From positions 18,389,388-18,453,387 of the forward strand of contig JAAONU010000002.1 in assembly GCA_012932295.1 (NCBI GenBank): 64,000 nt of DNA. Reading direction: 5' to 3'. The stretch comes from Cyclina sinensis (lineage: Eukaryota; Mollusca; Bivalvia; Venerida; Veneridae). Made by a program: the position numbers and the translations under genes. The notes below the pieces were generated by a model. It saw only the letters and a list, made by a program, of their open reading frames with translations. It did no database searches and had not been told where the DNA came from. The number at the start of each line of letters is the position of its first letter. The first letter of the stretch is position 1. Below are positions 26,065 to 38,500 of the stretch, piece after piece.

Positions 26065-26290
26065 GGATCAGTGGTCCAGTGGTAAAATGCTGCACTGGTA
26101 ATCTATGGGTTGTAAGTTCAATTCCACGTTTCACTAACACAACTATTTGGCTTTCAGATGAGGCATAAAATCTAGGTGTCATGTATCAGGACTATAATAC
26201 TGAGCATGTTAAAAAACTAGTTGTGTCTGTGCGATGGGATGCTTTATGTATGTTGCACTGTTTGAAACAACTTAAAGTAATTAAAACTCT
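26065..26290 (+). mobile_element. tRNA-derived SINE copy
   Basis: A box TGGTCCAGTGG (26072-26082) and B box GTTCAATTC (26116-26124) both fit the pol III consensus. The body (gaggcataaaatc, actgagcatg) matches the SINE at 18362 in the same orientation. Confidence 0.7.
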
Positions 26291-27728
26291 TCATTACTCA
26301 TACAGGAAACTAGTATCAATGAAAAATAAACTTAAATAGAATCCCTAAGTCTCTAAGTTACAGATTTATTATTCAAATATCTACCAGAAAATCTAACAAT
26401 TTATGGAGCAAACAAATTGTTTCTTACCCTAAAATAACTTATTGCATGATATTATATAATAAGCAGCAAGGTAACTCTGTGAAGAAGCTTCTTCATTCTC
26501 AACAAACACTTGACTATTGTTGTACATAAAATCTACAATAAGAATATTAACAAATTATGTACCTCACATTTTTAAACAAGCAAATCAATGTAAATTTTTA
26601 CTTTACATGAGCCAGCAGCATATAATATGTATATACAACAATAGACTATATGTATTAAACTATAGACTGGTTTTCCTGCAAGTATAAAAAAGCAACAAAT
26701 GATTCACATGCTCTCCTTTCTGTAAATATAAAACTGATACAGGGTGTTGCATAATATCAATATATTGTGTTGCTTCGTTTTTTCCACACATTATGTATAC
26801 TCTACTTTAAGGGAACTGACATTTTTCTAGGAGTAACCAAACAACTGCTTTTACAAATATACAAATAAATGTTCATTTCCCTGTTTCATTATGATCATTT
26901 ATCACCAAAAAAATCTACAAATACAGTTTATAGGAGCACCAGTACTTGAACACTACACAGAACATTCTGCAAAGTTCTTTTTTGTAATAATTCATTTCTT
27001 AAAAAGCATGTTTGTATGTTACAAGTATAGAGATGTACTGTTAAGATCTGACATTAGCAATTTTAAACTGGAAGTTCTCTTTTCTTTTTTATTTTAGGTT
27101 CTGGAAAAGAGTGAAATAATTAATAATTAAAAATGAAGATAAATTTTTCACTAAAGAGGTATTAACAACTGGCAGATATTTTGAAGCTCTCATCTAGAAG
27201 TCACACAGCACACTCAACCTGAAGGTATGTCAGCCAACTGATGTCCCATTTTGGTCAAGACCCTTCAGAAGAACCTTCAAAAAGTCTTATTTTACTTTAT
27301 ACAAGTGTATTGGAATGGCAATGCAAGCTATTTCACCATGCTACTCATACATTGCTGTATGGGGATATACACAGATGCTGTCGAGGTACTTTTACCTAAA
27401 CCACTGAGAGGTGTCTGTCTGACATGAAGGTGAAGGGAGTGTGTGCAATAAATATATGTGTAAAAAACTGTAATTAATAAACCATCTCAACAAAATTTCC
27501 TCCAATCATTCAGTATTAATCAGTAGAATATACAGTTGGTATCCTTTTGTTGGCCATGTTAGTAGTACTAAGTATACACATGCCCTTCTGAGGCTTTCAT
27601 TTCTCTCTTTTCTCTCTCCTTCACTCACTCATTCATTATTTCCAGTTGTTTTCTGTTTCATTCAGCCAGTTATGTGTACATCTGCACTTTCTTATCACAT
27701 AAAACAGTAAATAAATAGAGCATAAACA
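26291..27728. other. Non-coding, nothing recognised
   Basis: AT-rich DNA without supported exons or repeats. Confidence 0.4.
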
Positions 27729-27793
27729 TGACATTATCTCTGACATTATCTCTGACATTATCTCTGACATTATCTCTGACATTATCTCTGACA
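27729..27793. repeat. 12-bp tandem repeat, about 5 copies
   Basis: acattatctctg repeated five times without interruption. Confidence 0.95.
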
Positions 27794-28613
27794 AAAGTAA
27801 GCTTTAAAAACATGGAGTATTATTTGAATAAAATATCTGGTAGAACATCTAGTTACCCTGAAAATACAGTGGACGGAAAAACAACTGCCAAACATTCTAC
27901 TGGAATATTATTTCATAAAAGACTGAACAAAATAACAAATAAATAATACAAACTGTACAATGTAAATCTATCCAAAACTATAACAATTATCCTATAAAAT
28001 ATCTGGTTTCAGTGAAACATAGTCCTGACTTAAAAATGTATAAGCTAAGACTATGTTGCATGAAAACAATAAAAACATTAATAAACATGTTACTGTTTAC
28101 AAACATTGCTACCAAATATCTGGTGCTTCTCAAAAATGTCAGAAGTAAAATTTTCAATACTTATGGTCTAAAAAAGGTATATTTTTTTACCGTCATGCTA
28201 TTTTTTAGATCTCCAGGTAAGAATACAAGAATGATCATACAACTTGATTAACTTCCTAGTCATAAAATTAGAAATAATGTTCATCTAAGTGTTAAGTTCA
28301 GTGTTTGTAACATAAACAGAAACTGCAGTTTTCACTGACAGTTTAATCCTGATATAAAAAAAATCATTTCATGAACCTCAGCAAATGGGTAACTTACATG
28401 TACAATGACATGACATTATTACCAATATATTTTATTGAAAGACCTGCCTTTTGCAATACTTAAATCAAACATCCCTGGGTGATGATACAAATAATAATTC
28501 TGATAAAAATTTAAAAAAATAAAAAAAAAATTTTTTTTGGATAAATTGACAAAAACTAGACAGTTTGAAACCTTGTGCAATTGCTGGGTTTTCGAAAGTA
28601 GTGAAATAAGAAA
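27794..28613. other. Non-coding, nothing recognised
   Basis: AT-rich spacer. No exon is supported. Confidence 0.4.
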
Positions 28614-31219
28614 ACAAGAGGGCCATGATGGCCCTAAATTGCTCACCTGAGTCTCACTGCTCATGTTCCAAGTATCATTACTGGCTGTTATGGGCAGGCT
28701 TGTGCCCAGTACTAGAGTATAGTACTTAAGTACCAGAACCAGTATTTGCAAGTTTATGCAGTACCAGTACCAGTAGCAGGTTTTGACTCAGTACTGCAGT
28801 ACAAGTACAAATTTTAGGAAAGTTATGCAGTACCAGTATCTTCATGAGAATTAATGATAGTTAAAACCTGAAAATGTTTGTAAATATGCCAAATGTTAAA
28901 CGTTATTAAATACTGACACACATTTATTTACTATACTTGGCATACATATTGGCTGAAATATTGTCAAAAAATAGACTTTTTTTAAACTCAATGCTGAAGA
29001 TAACAACCTTTTTTTAATCTTAATACTTTCTTTATTCTTTTTGTAACAATTTATCACAACACCAAACAGTGACAATTTTAATTGTACAAACACTAACACT
29101 TTGATTAAATTGCAAGCATAAAGAGCTATTGATTATCAGGTCATTGTAAAATTTTATTCAAGTAAAGAAATGCACTTTGATATAAAGAAATCTCATTAAA
29201 AGAGAAAATAAAAATCATAATAGATTAAAGAGTTACTAAAGACAAAATGTTTTCTTTACGTTTAGATGCTGACACTTTTAGAGACCCGGTTATCAGTGCT
29301 GGACAGTGTAGGCACTGAGCTTTGAAACTGCCTTCTGTATTTGCAGGGAGTTTATAAAAAATATTCCAGGTCATTTTTAATATTTCAAATCAAGTATCTT
29401 TATATTATAACTGACTACTTCTGTTTTTTTATAACAAATGATGTCAGGTCATGCTATAGTAAACAGTTCAAAGTTATGGATAACAGCTCACCACCAGAGC
29501 ATGTTTTTGTGTACTTGACTTAACAACATAATTTTATGTCGATCATCAGATTTAAATACTTATCCCTTAATTCCTTTTAAAATTTACAGTTACAGTATTT
29601 TGTTTACAGGCATAACATTAAAGCTAATAATGATAGCAAATGATAGTGCCTGAAACACACTTTAGCGCATATGTACTTTTTCAATTTACGGTAACCAGTT
29701 TTAATAACCTCAATTAACATTGTGTTACTGTGCCTAAAAATGGTTAGAAAACCAAAGTACTGCTTAAGTACTGCAGTACCAGTACCACTTTTTGTGACAG
29801 TAATGCATTACCAGTACCAGTAGTCGCTAAATTTTGACTGAGTAATGCAGTATCAGTAGCAGTACTTGCCAAAAGTACTTAAGTAGTACTGCAGTACCAG
29901 TACTACTGGCACAAGCCTGGTTATGGGTGTTCTTTGTTTGCAAATTTGAATAAGTTTGCAATAAGTTTGAAGACTGGGTGTAATGGTACTCAAATTTTTT
30001 AGGAGAAAGGTTTTATTCTACAGGTCCCAGTGAACTTGACCTTTGACCTATAGACCCCAAAAACAATAGGATTCTTCTAATATAATTACCCTATGAAGTT
30101 CGAAGGTTCTGGGTGTAATGGTATTCCAGTTACTGAGCAGAAATAGTTTTCACTATACAGGTCCCTGTGACCTTGACCTTTGACATACTAGCCCCAAAAA
30201 CAATATGGTTCTTCTATTTAGTAAAAGCAATCATCCTATGAAGTTTAAAGGCTCTGGGTAATGGTACTCCAGTTACTAAGCAGAAAAAGTTTTCACTCTA
30301 GAGGTCCCTGTGAACTTAACCTTTGACCAATGGACCCTAAAAACAATAGGGTTCTTCTAATACCATTATCCTATAAAGTTTGAAGGCTCTGGGTGTAATG
30401 GTAGTACCTACAAACCCCCCCAAAAAATACTCAATAAGGGCAATAACCCTATGAAGTTTGAAGGCCTTGGGTCAACCCGTACTCAAGTTATTGAAAGGAA
30501 ACAAAGTGTGACAGACAGACAGACAAACAGACACCCATAGACAGGGCAAAAACAATATGTCTCCATCAGAAGGGCGGGTTGGGGGTGGAGACATAACAAG
30601 AAAAAGTCTAGCCCTTGGTGTTTCAGAGCAGCAGATTTTTTAAGTTTTCCCTATATAAGTCCTTGTGTAAAATCAAATGACCCCCCCCCCCCCCCACCCT
30701 CGAGTTTTGACCCCAGGGTCATGATTTGAACAAACTTGGTAAAGGTTCACCAGACAATGCTGCACACCAAATATCTAAACTCTAGGCCTTGTAATTTCTG
30801 ACAAGAAGATTTTTAAGTTTTCCCAATATAAATCTATGAAATCAACTGACCCCTGGGGTGGGGTCAGTTTTGACCCAGGGCCATGATTTGAATAAACTTG
30901 GTACAGGTCTACTAGATGATGCTTCATACCAAATATCTAAACTCTAGGCCTTGAGGTTTCGGAGAAGAAGAGTTTTAAAGATCCAACTTTTAAAACCTAA
31001 TTTTACCTCCAATGATCCAGAAATGCAATGGACCAAAATCATTTGAACAATCTTGGTAGAACTTCATGCAAGGAACATTCCAGGCAAGTTTCATTTAATT
31101 TGGCCCATTGGTTTCAGAGGAGATGTTGTTTGAATGAAAAGTTGACGAGGGACTGACGGATGATGGACAAAGACTGATCAGAAAAGCTCACACTGAGCAC
31201 TTTGTGCTCAGGTTAGCTA
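28614..31219. repeat. Dispersed repeat with GGGCCATGATGGCCC head, interrupted by a hAT-like element
   Basis: Starts acaagagggccatgatggcc then gctcacctgag, and ends ctcaggttagcta, so the ends carry an inverted GCTCACCTGAG motif. Between them are roughly 140-bp internal units (aagtttgaaggctctgggtg...gacctttgacc) at 29945-30420 and units shared with 37591-39057. A C17 run lies near 30681. No coding potential. The hAT-like element at 28695-29919 splits it. Confidence 0.7.
28695..29919. mobile_element. hAT-like non-autonomous element with perfect 8-bp target duplication
   Basis: 1225 bp. Perfect 12-bp inverted ends CAGGCTTGTGCC (28695-28706) and GGCACAAGCCTG (29908-29919), flanked by identical gttatggg at 28687-28694 and 29920-29927. 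Both subterminal regions carry many gtactgcagtaccagtacc-type repeats, like hAT transposase-binding zones. Internal frames show no transposase. It interrupts the dispersed repeat and is therefore younger. Confidence 0.85.
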
Positions 31220-32306
31220 AAAAGAAAAGTAACAAAAATATTTCCAAGACAATTAACTAAGACTATCAACTTAACTGACAGATACACTTACATGTTAATA
31301 TTATAAACATGTCAAATTATTACTGTAAAGAATCTACATGTAGTTTTTTTTCCTTTTATTATCCCTGATAAAGCTTAAAGTGGTATGATGTATATAACTA
31401 TCTCAAAGATATAAAAATCACTAGATGAATAACTTTTTGCAAGATAAAAACTCTGTTTTTATAAGATTTCAAGAAATGATTATTTACAAAAGAATCTATG
31501 GTCTAATAACAGCTACACAAACCTAGTGTTGGAAAAAAACATTTTGATTATAATGCATATTTATTGGGGGACAACTGTTTAACTTATTTTCAAGTACAAA
31601 CTTAGTTAAGTTACTGTTATAAATTCTGTCATGAAAAATACTTTTATCTGTATTTTTGGATTGTTAATGTTGGATTCTAATAAAGGTCAAAATGGTACCA
31701 ATATTTTGCCTTCTGTATATTCAAATGAAGTTATAGCTAGCATCTTGACTTTCTTTTACACAACACTCAAACATTCTTACACCTTTTTTTAAAGTGTTTT
31801 AGTCCATTTGTTGATAATTGCCCTGTGTATCATGAATAACAACTTCCAAACTTCTACATTACTTTAACATGAAAAGGATATCACATAACAATTACAAAAT
31901 AAAAGTCTTAAATAGCAGCTTGTGGTCAGTGAATAAAACAGGTTTCTGGTGTAACTTGAAAATACAAGAGTGTATCAACATTACAGCACAACTTTATGAA
32001 ACATGAATATCAGTTAAAAAGAATCTCATCAACTGTACATCTTTGAACAAGATATATTCGGTAAAGTTACACAGATTTTACAATTCCTTAACATCTTAGA
32101 CATAACATACATCAGCACAGTATCTGCAAATCACATAATTTTGTTATTGGCTTAAAAACTGTTTTCTTTTTTATGTACTAGTAATCATTTCATAGCATTC
32201 AATTCATAACACCAAAATATACTTAAAGGACATAACATTACATAGAAGGATAAACTTCTGGTATTGATGAGCTAACTATATCACAGTCATAGTTATCACT
32301 GGAGCA
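31220..32306. other. Putative 3' UTR / downstream region of the receptor-like gene
   Basis: Follows the stop codon on the minus strand. A minus-strand AATAAA is present near 31560. No other feature was recognised. Confidence 0.35.
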
Positions 32307-32562
32307 CTATTCGAAATAATTCTGTTTTCCCGGAACAACGACTAGATCTTCATCACTAGCCGGCTGAGTCTCGGCATATCTTACTTCAGGCTCAGGTTCC
32401 GGTTCATAGTACTGTCGTCTTGGTGATGTATCCTCACGGCGGCGACGATGATGTTTCTTTTTCTTGTGTTTCTTTGGTTCATTGTCTGGATACAGGTACT
32501 GTGTGTCAAGGGCAGGTAACTGATGGGCTCTTGGCTGTTCATAACCATCGTCATACATTGAA
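32307..32562 (-). CDS. Terminal exon: basic, tyrosine-rich C-terminal tail
   Basis: 256 bp, phase 2 in, stop codon at 32309-32307, acceptor ...tatcattccag. Begins ISMYDDGYEQPRAH and includes QYLYPDNEP, the basic run KKHKKKKHHRRRRE, RRQYYEPEPEPEVRYAE and the acidic end DEDLVVVPGKQNYFE. The basic run resembles a nuclear-localisation or lipid-binding patch. Several tyrosines suggest signalling docking sites, but no ITIM or ITAM consensus is seen. A possible minus-strand poly(A) signal (AATAAA) lies near 31560, about 750 bp downstream. Confidence 0.85.
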
Positions 32563-35500
32563 CTGGAATGATAAAGTAATTATCAATGATTGACTGTGTT
32601 AACACTTTCTATGTCTTTATACTTTACGACCATAGGACGTTATGATAAATATATATAATTCATACAGTAAATAATATCATAAAGAGATTTTTTACCATAG
32701 GCAAAAGCATTAACATTATCATCACACACCATGAGAACAACAAATGCATAGTGTTATTCATAAAAGATAAAAAATGACAGAAATGTTATGAAATGATATT
32801 TAAAACATCAAGGTTGAATAATATTTAGTCTACTACCGGTATCATATTTTCCTTAAATTATAAAGAAATCAGTACAAATAGAACATGACATACATAATAG
32901 GACCTCCATTCACAGCTGGCTTGAGGTGGTATCTTGGAGTTGTATACCTTGGCTCATCAAAATCAGTAGACACACTGAAAATAAGTCAAAAGTAAAAGAT
33001 AATACACTCATTTATATGCCTTGAATGTTTATACAACTAACTTTTTTCAGGAACAGAACAGAACATTTATTAAGATTTGTACATCGTTTTCGTTACATAA
33101 ATTGTATATACAAAAACTAAATAATCATCATGAATATGCTTAGAGTAATTAGACATAACTATAAGACTTCTATAGAAATATGTCAAGTTTACATAAACAT
33201 AAACATGGAGGATGAACACTTTTAATAACAGTATTCAATATGTTATTTCTTACACCAAGTGTTTGTTAAACTGTCAGCAACAGCCGGCAGTCTTTAGAAC
33301 GACAAATCAAAATCAGGCATCGAGGGATACATCCATTAAAACACTGATACATTTATGCACCCACACTAGCATATCCATGTTTGAACCAATACAGGAGTGA
33401 TCTAGTCACACATGCTATCCGAAATTAGATCTATTACGGTATTTTTTCGCCTCATCATTATAACTTCCTTCAAACATTGTCTTATAAGGTGTACACTATA
33501 AATGTAGAAATCATGTTAAGATTCAGCGATACTGAGGACAGGAAACGAAACGTAGATTAATAGAAATAATATATGCGCACCTCCTTTTTCTACACCACTG
33601 AATATAAGAGATTCAATAAGAAAGATGCAATATGTTGTGTGGAAACAGTAGTGCAGTCATAAAAACAATCTAGAGTAGTCCAGTCATAAGAACAATCTAA
33701 AGTGATTGATTAAAATATGAAAAACTGAAAAAATTCTAATATTAAGCTAATTAGTAAATGCTGTTCAATAAACTTATTCAGGTTATCCAACACACAGAGG
33801 CTCAACACAATAGAAGCTTAAACAGGTATCACATATTCAGGAAAAGACATGCTGATATTTCTGTCACTGAATACAAAAAAACATGGTCGTTTAGTTGTTT
33901 CATTTTCTTTTGTTCAAAAACATACATTTTGCGCATTATCAAATTAACACAACGGCTGTCATGCATTATGCCAAGAATGAAAAGTTCATGTTTTGGATAC
34001 AATAGGGTCAAAATGCGGATTGAAAATCTCTCTAAAGAATTTCAGATGTATTTTTGTTGTTGGGTTTGCTTAGTAATGAATGATTTACCTAAACAGAATT
34101 CAGAAGAATTTTATTCTTTTGGGTTCGCTAAATATCATTTTCCTGAACTCATTGAATAAAAGTTTATATGAAATGAAAACTCATGTTAGATTTAGATCCT
34201 TAATAAAATGATAATAATAATAATGATAAAAGTAATAATAATAATAATACAATAATACTATATCAGCATAACATATATCAACAAGTGAGCAAATAAAGAC
34301 AGATAGTAAGACAAATAAATAAATGAATGAATTAGTTTCATACCATGGCAAGCTAAAACATGCATCAAAAATTAACATTTCGCCGATTTGAAGACCCTTG
34401 ATTGCAAATAGAGGAATGATGACCAGAGTAAAATGTGTACCTAGGCATAAGCTTTCCCCTCCTATCCAGCCAACAGTCTTACAGTGCTTTAAAAGCTTTG
34501 ATTTTATAAACAATGAGATTTTTAGTTCATGTTTGTCATTAGATTTTAAGAATTGAATATATCTAAATACAGATGATGGAAGATAATAAAAACTTCTTAT
34601 ATATTTTTTTCTGATACCAAGGTAACATATCCAAACAAGGCATCAGACACAGTGTGACTTGAGCCTTTAACCTCTTACTGAGTATGCACATGTATTCAGC
34701 CATGTGGATGCAGATGTAATGCTATTCAAACACCTTACTACAGAACATGAATACTGAAGAATAATTGATATCTGAATACAGAAAAATACGTAGACAAGCC
34801 ACATGGTAGAGAAGCCACATGATTTATGAAGAACTTACGATACATCATGATGTCCGTTCATCATCACACCAACATCTTTTCTTGAGACCGCTGACGAAGC
34901 AGATACTATAGTCCTATATATATATAAAATGTTAGAGAAGGCATAGACTGTCAGTGATACAAAGGTTACACTACACTAATTGGTTCACAGCAGAAAAGGC
35001 TAGATCAGAATACAGTGTTGTAGTGAATATCATTTGATGGATCTGGACACAAGGACATTTCTCTAGTAAATCATTTCTTTAAAAAAAAACCTATTTGTTT
35101 CTGCTGTTTCACTTGTAAATACTATATTCAATAATTATTATTGTTTTTATTTTAAGCCCTAGACAAATTAAAAAACAACTGTTTAATGTGTGCCATGAAT
35201 TCAATCAGACTGCTTGTAAGTCAGTTACTGTCTTCCTTTTGTTTGAGAATCTTCCACATCAACTACAGCAATAAACAATTCCACCTCATTTGTAGAATCC
35301 AGCAATATAATACATTCTCTTCTAAAGAAGTGATCTGTAGTCCCAATGATGGTTACTTTTCCTTGAAGACCAGTAAAGATTCTGATACTGATCCTTTAGT
35401 TTTATTCTTGTATATTACTTGAAAATTCATCAATTCAAAGGAAAGGTGAGAATCTTTCAACCCAATATTCTGGTTGTATCTTAAATGAAGTAACATCAAT

Positions 35501-38500
35501 GCAGTCATGTCATGTTATGCACTGTATTAACATCAGTGCAGTCATGTCATACACTACAATCTATCCTGTTGTATCATCAGTGTAGTCTCATGATGTTCTA
35601 CACTGTATTAACACCAGTGCATTCTTGTCTTATTCTACACTGTATTAACACAAGTGCATTCTTGTCAAGTTCTAAACTGTTCCCTAATGTAACATTAGTG
35701 TAGTCTCATCATATTTACACTGTTCCCTATTGTAACATCAGTGCAGTCTTGTCATGTTCTATACTTTCCCTATTGTAACATCAGTGAAGTCTTGTCATGT
35801 TCATACTGTTCCCTATTGTAACATCAGTGCAGTCATGTCATGACCTATACTGTTCCCTATTGTAACATCAGTGCAGTCTTGTCATCTTCTACACAGTTCC
35901 ATATTGTAACATACGTGAAGTCTTGTCATTTTCTACACTGTTCCCTATTGTAACATCAGTGCAGTCTTGTCATCTTCTACACTGTTCCATATTGTAACAT
36001 CAGTGCAGTCATGTCATCTTCAACACTGTTCCATATTGTAACATCAGTGCAGTCTTGTCATGTTCTACCCTGTTCTATATTGTAACATCAGTTCAGTCTT
36101 GTCATGTTCTACACTGTTCCATATTGGAACACCAGTGCAGTCTTGTCATGTTCTACGCTGTTCCAAATTGGAACATCAGTGCAGTCTTGTCATGTTCTAT
36201 CCTGTTCCATATTGTAACATCAGTGCAGTCTTGTCATGTTCTACACTGTTCCATATTGGAACATCAATGCAGTCTTGTCATGTTCTACGCTGTTCCCTAT
36301 TGTAACAGCAGTGCAGTCTTGTCATGTTCTATCCTGTTCCAAATTGTAACATCAGTGCAGTCTTGTCATGTTCTACACTGTTCCATATTGGAACATCAAT
36401 GCAGTCTTGTCATGTTCTACATTGTTCCCTATTGTAACATCAGTGCAGTCTTGTCATGTTCTACCTTGTTCCATATTGTAACATCAATGCAGTCTTGTCA
36501 TGTTCTACACTGTTCCCTATTGTAACATCAGTGCAGTCTTGTCATGTTCAACACTGTTCCATATTGGAACATCAGTGCTGTCTTGTCATGTTCTACACTG
36601 TTCCATATTGGAACATCAGTGCAGTCTTGTCATGTTCTACATTGTTCCCTATTGTAACATCAGTGCTGTCTTGTCATGTTCTACACTGTTCCATATTGGA
36701 ACATCAGTGCAGTCTTGCCATGTTCTACACTGTTCCCATTTGTAACATCAGTGCAGTCTTGTCACGTCTACACTGTTCCCTGTTGTAACATCAGTGCAGT
36801 CTTGTCATGTTCTATACTGTTCCCTATTGTAACATCAGTGCAGTCTTGTTATGTCTACAATGTTCCCTATTGTAACATCAGTGCAGTCTTGTCATGTCTA
36901 CAATGTTCCCTACTGTAACATCAGTGCAGTCATGTCATGTTCTATACTGTTCTTATTGTAACATCAGTGCAGTCTTGTTATGTTCTACAATGTTCCCTAC
37001 TGTAACATCAGTGCAGTCATGTCATGTTCTATACTGTTCCCTATTGTAACATCAGTGCAGTCTTGTCATGTCTACAATGTTCCCTTTTGTAACATCAGTG
37101 CAGTCTTGTCATGTTATTTACTGTTCCCTATTGTAACATGCAATCTTGTCATGTCAGTTAGTCAGTCAGGTTTCATTTCATATGCTTATTGATGGAAAAT
37201 GTTTCTGTCTTATCTCATTGATGGACTAGACCATTTGAGAAATTAAGCAGTGTATGGGTATTCATTAAAAAATGTATCAAAAGAGAAGAATTGAAAAAGC
37301 ACTCAACTAAAATTTAGGCACACTAACTTATATTACTTTATATGTAGATCAGAAATAAAACTTGAATGATGTAGTCCCCTACCTGTAAGCTATCATTTAA
37401 ATATTGTAATTATTTCAGTGGTTTATTCTGAAACTGGAAGGTAAATATTTCCACTATCAGCAAGAAAATGTATTTACTTTTTAAGACTTCTTCTCAGACA
37501 ACCACACCTAGTTAACCAAGAAAAACACCTTCAAGATATTTTCATAGTGGAACACACTTTCCTTCTTTTTTAAATGATTAGAAAGACAAACAAGAGAGCC
37601 ATGATGGCCCTAGATTGCTCACCTGAATACTTTGTCTTTGGGTCTGCTACTGAGCTAACATAAAAAGCTTTTAAAGAATCGCTATATAAATCTATATGAA
37701 TAAAAGTGACCCGCAGGGCAGGGCCAAATTTCACTCAAGGGGCATAATTTGAACAAATCTGGTAGATGACCTCTAACTGATGCTCCATTAAAAATAGCTA
37801 AGTTCTAGGCTCTGTGGTTTCAGACAAGAGGTTTTTCAAAGTTTTGCCTATATAAACCTAAGTAACATCAACTGACCCCCTGGGTAGGGCCAAATTTGTC
37901 CTTAGGGGCAGAATTTGAACAAACTTGGTAGAGGTCCACAAGACAATGCTACTAAACAAATCTTAAGGCTCAGGGCCTTGTAGTTTCAGACAAGAAGATT
38001 TTTGAAGTTTTTCCTATATAAACTTATGTAAAACCAATGACCCCGGGGCGGGGCCAAATTTAACCCCTGTGGAATAATTTGATCAAACTTGGTTGAAGTC
38101 TACTAGACAATGCTACATACCAAATCTTAAGGCTCATGGCCTTGTGGTTTAAGACAAGAAGATTTTTTAAAGTTTCCCTAAATAAGTCTATGTAAAATCA
38201 ATTGACCCCTGGGACAGGGCCAAATTTGATCTTGGGGCATAATTTGAACAAATTTGGTAGAAGTCCACTAGACAATGCTACATACCAAATCTTAAGGCTC
38301 AGGGCCCTGTGGTTTCAGACAAGAAGATTTTTTAAAGTTTCACTATATAAGCCTATGTAAAATAAATTGACCTCTGGGGCGGGGCCAAATTTGTCCCAAG
38401 GTGTATAAATTGAACAAACTTGGTTGAGGTCCACCAGAAAATGCTACATACCAAATCTTAAGGCTATGGGCCTTGTGGTTTCAGACAAGAAGATTTCGAA

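Noticed and set aside
33498..33512. Clean empty site for the MITE at 1268-1788
   Set aside because: The left flank gtgtacactata matches, but the right flank does not match well after the TA, so an exact empty site cannot be claimed.
36055..36918. Overlapping 80-156-codon frames with a repeated CHVLHCS peptide
   Set aside because: Several frames of the 44-bp minisatellite are open at once; none has gene context.
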